Shown here piece by piece: positions 53,767 to 64,000 of a DNA stretch of 64,000 nt (position 1 is the stretch's first letter; every line of letters begins with the position of its first letter). Location of the stretch: assembly GCF_045679555.1 (NCBI RefSeq), contig NC_092096.1, forward strand, positions 24,865,817-24,929,816, given 5' to 3'. Made by a program: the position numbers and the translations under genes. The DNA comes from Salvelinus alpinus. Taxonomy: Eukaryota; Chordata; Actinopteri; Salmoniformes; Salmonidae. Under the pieces are notes generated by a model. The model was not told the origin of the DNA and did no database searches. It was given only the letters and a program-made list of their open reading frames with translations.

Positions 53767-54059
53767 ATCTAATAATAAATATGGTCTTATAAAATGTATA
53801 ATAAATTCCTTATAAATACTATAAGAGTATAGTGTGTTTACTAGCGTTTGAACTCCAAAAAGACAGACCATAAGCATATCTAATATGGTACCCCATTCCC
53901 TATTCATAAAACGGGCAGTCTGATTGGCTAAAACAGCATTCCAGCCGGTACGACATAAAAATACTTCTTTACTGTTGTATCTGAAGTATCGCTACGCTGT
54001 TCTTGATATACCATGGCTTCCCATTATGCCTAACAACAGCCCTTAGGCAAGGTATTGGC

Positions 54060-54172
54060 CATACACCACACCCTCTCGGTCCTTATTGCGTAGATATAGC
54101 CTAGTGCACTACTTTTGACCAATGCCCTGGTCAAAAGCAGTGCACTATAAATAGGATGCCATTTTGGACACA
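54060..54172. repeat. Palindromic salmonid short repeat
   Basis: TAGTGCACTACTTTTGACCA and TGGTCAAAAGCAGTGCACTA are facing arms around ATGCCC, then GGATGCCATTTTGGACAC. Best-preserved copy of the repeat at 21880 and 1820. Confidence 0.8.
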
Positions 54173-54439
54173 AGCCATGTACAGTATAGGCCAGGGGAAG
54201 CATGTGGAATGTCTGGAGGAGAAGTTGAACAGTTATGTGGCATATTACTGGTGACAGGAGGGACATGCCTGCCCCCGTTGTCATAACTACATGTTTTATT
54301 ATCTGGAGAGGGAGGCCGGGGGGAGACAAGATCACAAGAAGCTCTAGCCACATAGAATACCGGCTCCAGAACATTGGGCCTAGCAATACTTCAGATAGAC
54401 CAATTATTAAAGTTGAGGACAACTTTACTATCCTATTGG

Positions 54440-54735
54440 AACTATGAATGTCAGTGTTTTGCTTCATATTATAAACTGGGTGGTTCGAGCCCTGAATGCT
54501 GATTGGCTGACAGCTGTGATATATCAGACCGTATACCACAGGTATGACAAAACATTTGTTTTTACTGCTCTAATTACATTGGTAACCAGTTTATAAAATC
54601 AATAAGGCACCTCAGGGTTTGTGGTATATGGCCAATATACCATGGCTAAGGGCTGTGTCCAGGCACTCCACGTTGCGTCATGCGTAAGAACAGCACTTAG
54701 CCGTGGTATATTGGCAATATATCACACCCCATTGT
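54440..54735. repeat. Dispersed repeat around CCAATATACCATGGC
   Basis: GCTGATTGGCTGACAGCTGT, ATATGGCCAATATACCATGG, CTAAGGGCTGTGTCCAGGCA, CGTGGTATATTGGCAATATA. A diverged piece is at 53920-54060 (GATATACCATGGCTTCC). The ends look palindromic. It is a common salmonid repeat by my recollection. Confidence 0.6.
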
Positions 54736-54936
54736 GCCTTATTGCTTAAATATCACATCTCACTTTTGCATATATCACAACAACAGGCTCTGACAAGTGC
54801 CTGAAATAGCCATGGAAAACATTCACGAGCCTTCTGATTTGTTGTCCCTGATTAACCTCTATAAAACCTGTCACATCAAATACAAAATGCTTCAACTACT
54901 GTACACTGTCACAGCAGCCTATTATGATACCTACAG

Positions 54937-55405
54937 GTAAGTGCCAAAATAAAAGAAACACTTGAGTAAATGAGGGTTCTGGCAGGTCTGTTATGGTGTG
55001 GAGTGCATTTTCCTGGCATGGAAAATCATTTTATACAATTAATACACAGCTATTCTGAGTGATCACCTTCAACCTATGGTACGGCATATCTATCCTGATG
55101 GGCGTGGTCTTTTCCAGGATGACAATGCCCTAATCTACAGGGCATGAGTGTTCACTGGATGGTTTAATGAGCATGAAAACGATGTAAACCACATGGACGT
55201 CTGTCATCAGATCTCAACCCAATTGAACACGTATGGGAGATTCTGGAGTGGCACCTGAACCAGCGGTTTCCACAACCATCAACAAAACACCAAAGGATGG
55301 AATTTCTTGTTCCAGACACTTGTAGAATCTATGCCAAGGTGCAGCTGTTCTGGCTCGTGGTGACCCAACGCCCTATTAAGACACTTTATGTTGGTGTTTC
55401 CATTA
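54937..55405 (+). mobile_element. Tc1-like transposon remnant with catalytic-domain pieces
   Basis: The plus strand encodes FQDDNALI near 55112-55140 (second catalytic Asp region) and DLNPIEHVWEILEWHLNQRF near 55209-55268 (third catalytic acid, E). The left edge reads GTGCCAAAATAAAAGAAACA and the right edge ACACTTTATGTTGGTGTTTC, roughly inverted to one another. The first part of the gene is deleted and the frame has stops. Confidence 0.8.
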
Positions 55406-55833
55406 TTTCGGTAGTTACCTGTATTTTAGTAATGATAATCAAAATCACAACAACCAATATACACATGTATTATTTTCATTTCAAGACACGTTGACCACTT
55501 TCATGGGCTTTAATGAGAATATAAACCACACAAGTGAAACAGAGTATGTATCCACCAAAGCAACAAAATAACCCACACAACATGACCCTGTTAATTTTCA
55601 GGGTTCCATAGGAACAAGGGCTTTTTGCAAAAGGCAGCGAGAGGAATTCACAGAAGTTTCCTGCAATGCCATTAAGGCGTAGGTCATGATTTATTATTAC
55701 ATTTTGACCTGCATTGTCACAATGTCACAGGAGGTTATATTTCATCCCTGGTGTCCAGCCAGCCCATTCTTGTAGGACTCTGGTGCTAGGCTATATCTGT
55801 TGTCCACCCGCTGCCCAGCCCTGCCCAGCCCCA

Positions 55834-55841
55834 CATAAAAG
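55834..55841 (+). promoter_or_regulatory. TATA-like box of troponin I
   Basis: CATAAAAG lies about 25-30 bases before a likely start around 55862-55868 and 100 bases before a good donor (TTCCAG-GTAATA at 55937/55938). This would make 55865-55937 a non-coding first exon. Confidence 0.45.
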
Positions 55842-56196
55842 AGAAAATCACCCCCATTGTTTCAGATCCCTCTGTTGTTTGAGCGAGACAGAGAGAGAGT
55901 ACTGTACCCGACCCGACTGTGGTCCACCCTATTCCAGGTAATACTCATTTGGGTTGGGGATTCTGTGATTCAGAATCAAACTTAAGTGTTTATTAAGTAA
56001 ATTACTTAAGAATGTATTTAGTTTACTTAATAATTACTTAAGTGAATGGTGGCGTTTTGTTGCTGTTGTCAGTGATTTGAAATGTTCTGAGGGTTTCAGG
56101 CTGATCAGGTAATTCAACAAAGGGAAGGTGCCCTAATTGAATTGCCTTGATCAGATTTCAAAATCAAATGTTCTCTCTCCAACCAAGGTTTTCATA

Positions 56197-62860
<6,664 letters not shown>

Positions 62861-64000
62861 GCCATGCTACAGCCTTGGGACGGGAACGACGCGCATGAAA
62901 TGGTCCAGAGAGGAGGAAGAGGAGGAAGAGGAGCTGTGTAGTCCCTGAAAGCGCCCCGCCACACACCTTACCGCAGTACAAAGGCAGCATTGGGTTAAAT
63001 TGTGAGGAGTCCAGTGCTGAGCAGTCCATTAGAGGGATATGTAGCTTTGTAAAACAGGTTGTAGTTCTCTGCTGGAGTGGAAGGGTTTCTATAAGAGTTT
63101 TACAGAGCCTGCAATTTCTTTCAGTTACTAATTACCAAATATTTGACAACCCTGTACAAACTCGTTTTGGAACTCAACCCAATATTAACAGTATACCACA
63201 AAGCCCTCAGATGAGACCGTATGTGGTAGTCTTGGAAACCCAAAGCAAAAATATTGCGTAATTGCGTCAAATGCTCAATTAAATTATGGGGAGAGTTGTA
63301 TGAGATAAGATGCTAACGAGACTAGCGAAGTCTCCACCCCTTAAACGGAAACTCTCAGCCAAAGCACCATCTTCACCCAATCCTGATACGTCCAAATAAC
63401 CAGTGACGGAACTGCAACAGAACTACTGCTCCTCGTTTGTCGTCACAACCCACCAACTTTTGACAGACGTTACGATAATATGTATGTTCCGTAATCTGTC
63501 CACGAGAGATTAGGAATTGATGCGCTTACAAAGCACATGAAGATGTGAACTACCTAAACACGATGAGGTTACATAAAAGTTAAGTGAATGATTGGAGTAA
63601 TGTAGAATAGTGAAGTCATCATAGTCCTCCACTGAGTCAAACCTTTAGGCTGATAGTCTTAAAGAAATAGGAAAGGCTTGAGGCTGATTCACATTTACAG
63701 TTGTCAATATCATGATGATTTCCTATCTAATTAAGCAACATGTTGCTCTCTCGGACTCGGACTCCCTCGGGGCTGATGTCAATGGTAAAACAGCATGATT
63801 TAACCCCGCGCGGACAACCTCGCACATGATCTCTCCACCCTGTCATTGACGACTTAGCCTATCACGCTGGGACAGTTAACCACTTCTTGAAAAGCTGTGT
63901 GTGGTGCATATCTCACTATTGCTATTTATTATGGAAGATTAGATGTATGTGTCTTTTATTTATGGCATTATAAAAAATGTATCACCAAAGGATGTCCTTG
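62861..64000. other. Troponin I 3' UTR and downstream, no further gene
   Basis: The 3' UTR follows the stop. No AATAAA was seen; ATTAAA at about 63278-63283 is a possible signal. No recognisable repeat or gene to the window end. Confidence 0.5.

Overview
This window is vertebrate nuclear DNA, almost certainly from a salmonid fish (salmon, trout or char). Evidence: spliced vertebrate genes with GT-AG introns, Sleeping-Beauty-type Tc1 ends, tRNA-derived SINEs and LINE 3' ends of the kinds that dominate salmonid genomes, and very long GA, CA, GT, CTGT and TCTA microsatellites. There is no prokaryotic gene content. The species cannot be fixed from the sequence alone.

Two protein-coding genes are supported, arranged head to head. 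(1) st8sia1, alpha-2,8-sialyltransferase 1 (GD3 synthase), lies on the minus strand, with five coding exons from 44504 down to 25308. All splice phases join into a 335-residue reading frame with the membrane anchor and sialylmotifs L, S, III and VS. (2) A slow/cardiac-type troponin I (tnni1-like) lies on the plus strand, with coding exons from 56197 to 62860. Its frame closes only if a 4-nt microexon at 57126-57129 is used, giving 203 residues.

Everything else is mobile and tandem-repeat DNA. 1-23 kb: LINE endonuclease and RT fragments, a solo LTR, a young 2.4-kb non-autonomous LTR element inserted in a 30-bp minisatellite (5-bp target duplication), Tc1 pieces, a broken Ty3/gypsy copy, an hAT-type MITE with 8-bp target duplication, and several foldback elements. 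23.6-24.8 kb: twenty copies of a 62-bp satellite just downstream of st8sia1. 25-44.5 kb: st8sia1, whose 14-kb intron 2 holds a 53-bp array and a LINE copy containing a 64 x 55-bp array and a 7 x 71-bp array. 45-55.5 kb: nested DNA transposons, SINEs, LINE tails and a poly-C array. 56-63 kb: troponin I, with a Tc1 element carrying a nested IS630-like element in one intron.

The most striking theme is that several minisatellites here are recognisably expanded pieces of transposable elements: a SINE head (48 bp x 8), an hAT MITE arm (31 bp x 15), two different parts of one LINE reverse-transcriptase gene (55 bp x 64 and 71 bp x 7), a foldback-element arm (28 bp x about 10), and an array inside an LTR element (24 bp). 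I found no new multi-gene system; the novelty lies in this repeat birth and in the troponin I microexon.

Limits: repeat family names come from remembered family features, not a search. Coordinates of splice sites, target duplications and arrays were read base by base; boundaries of old degraded repeats are approximate.
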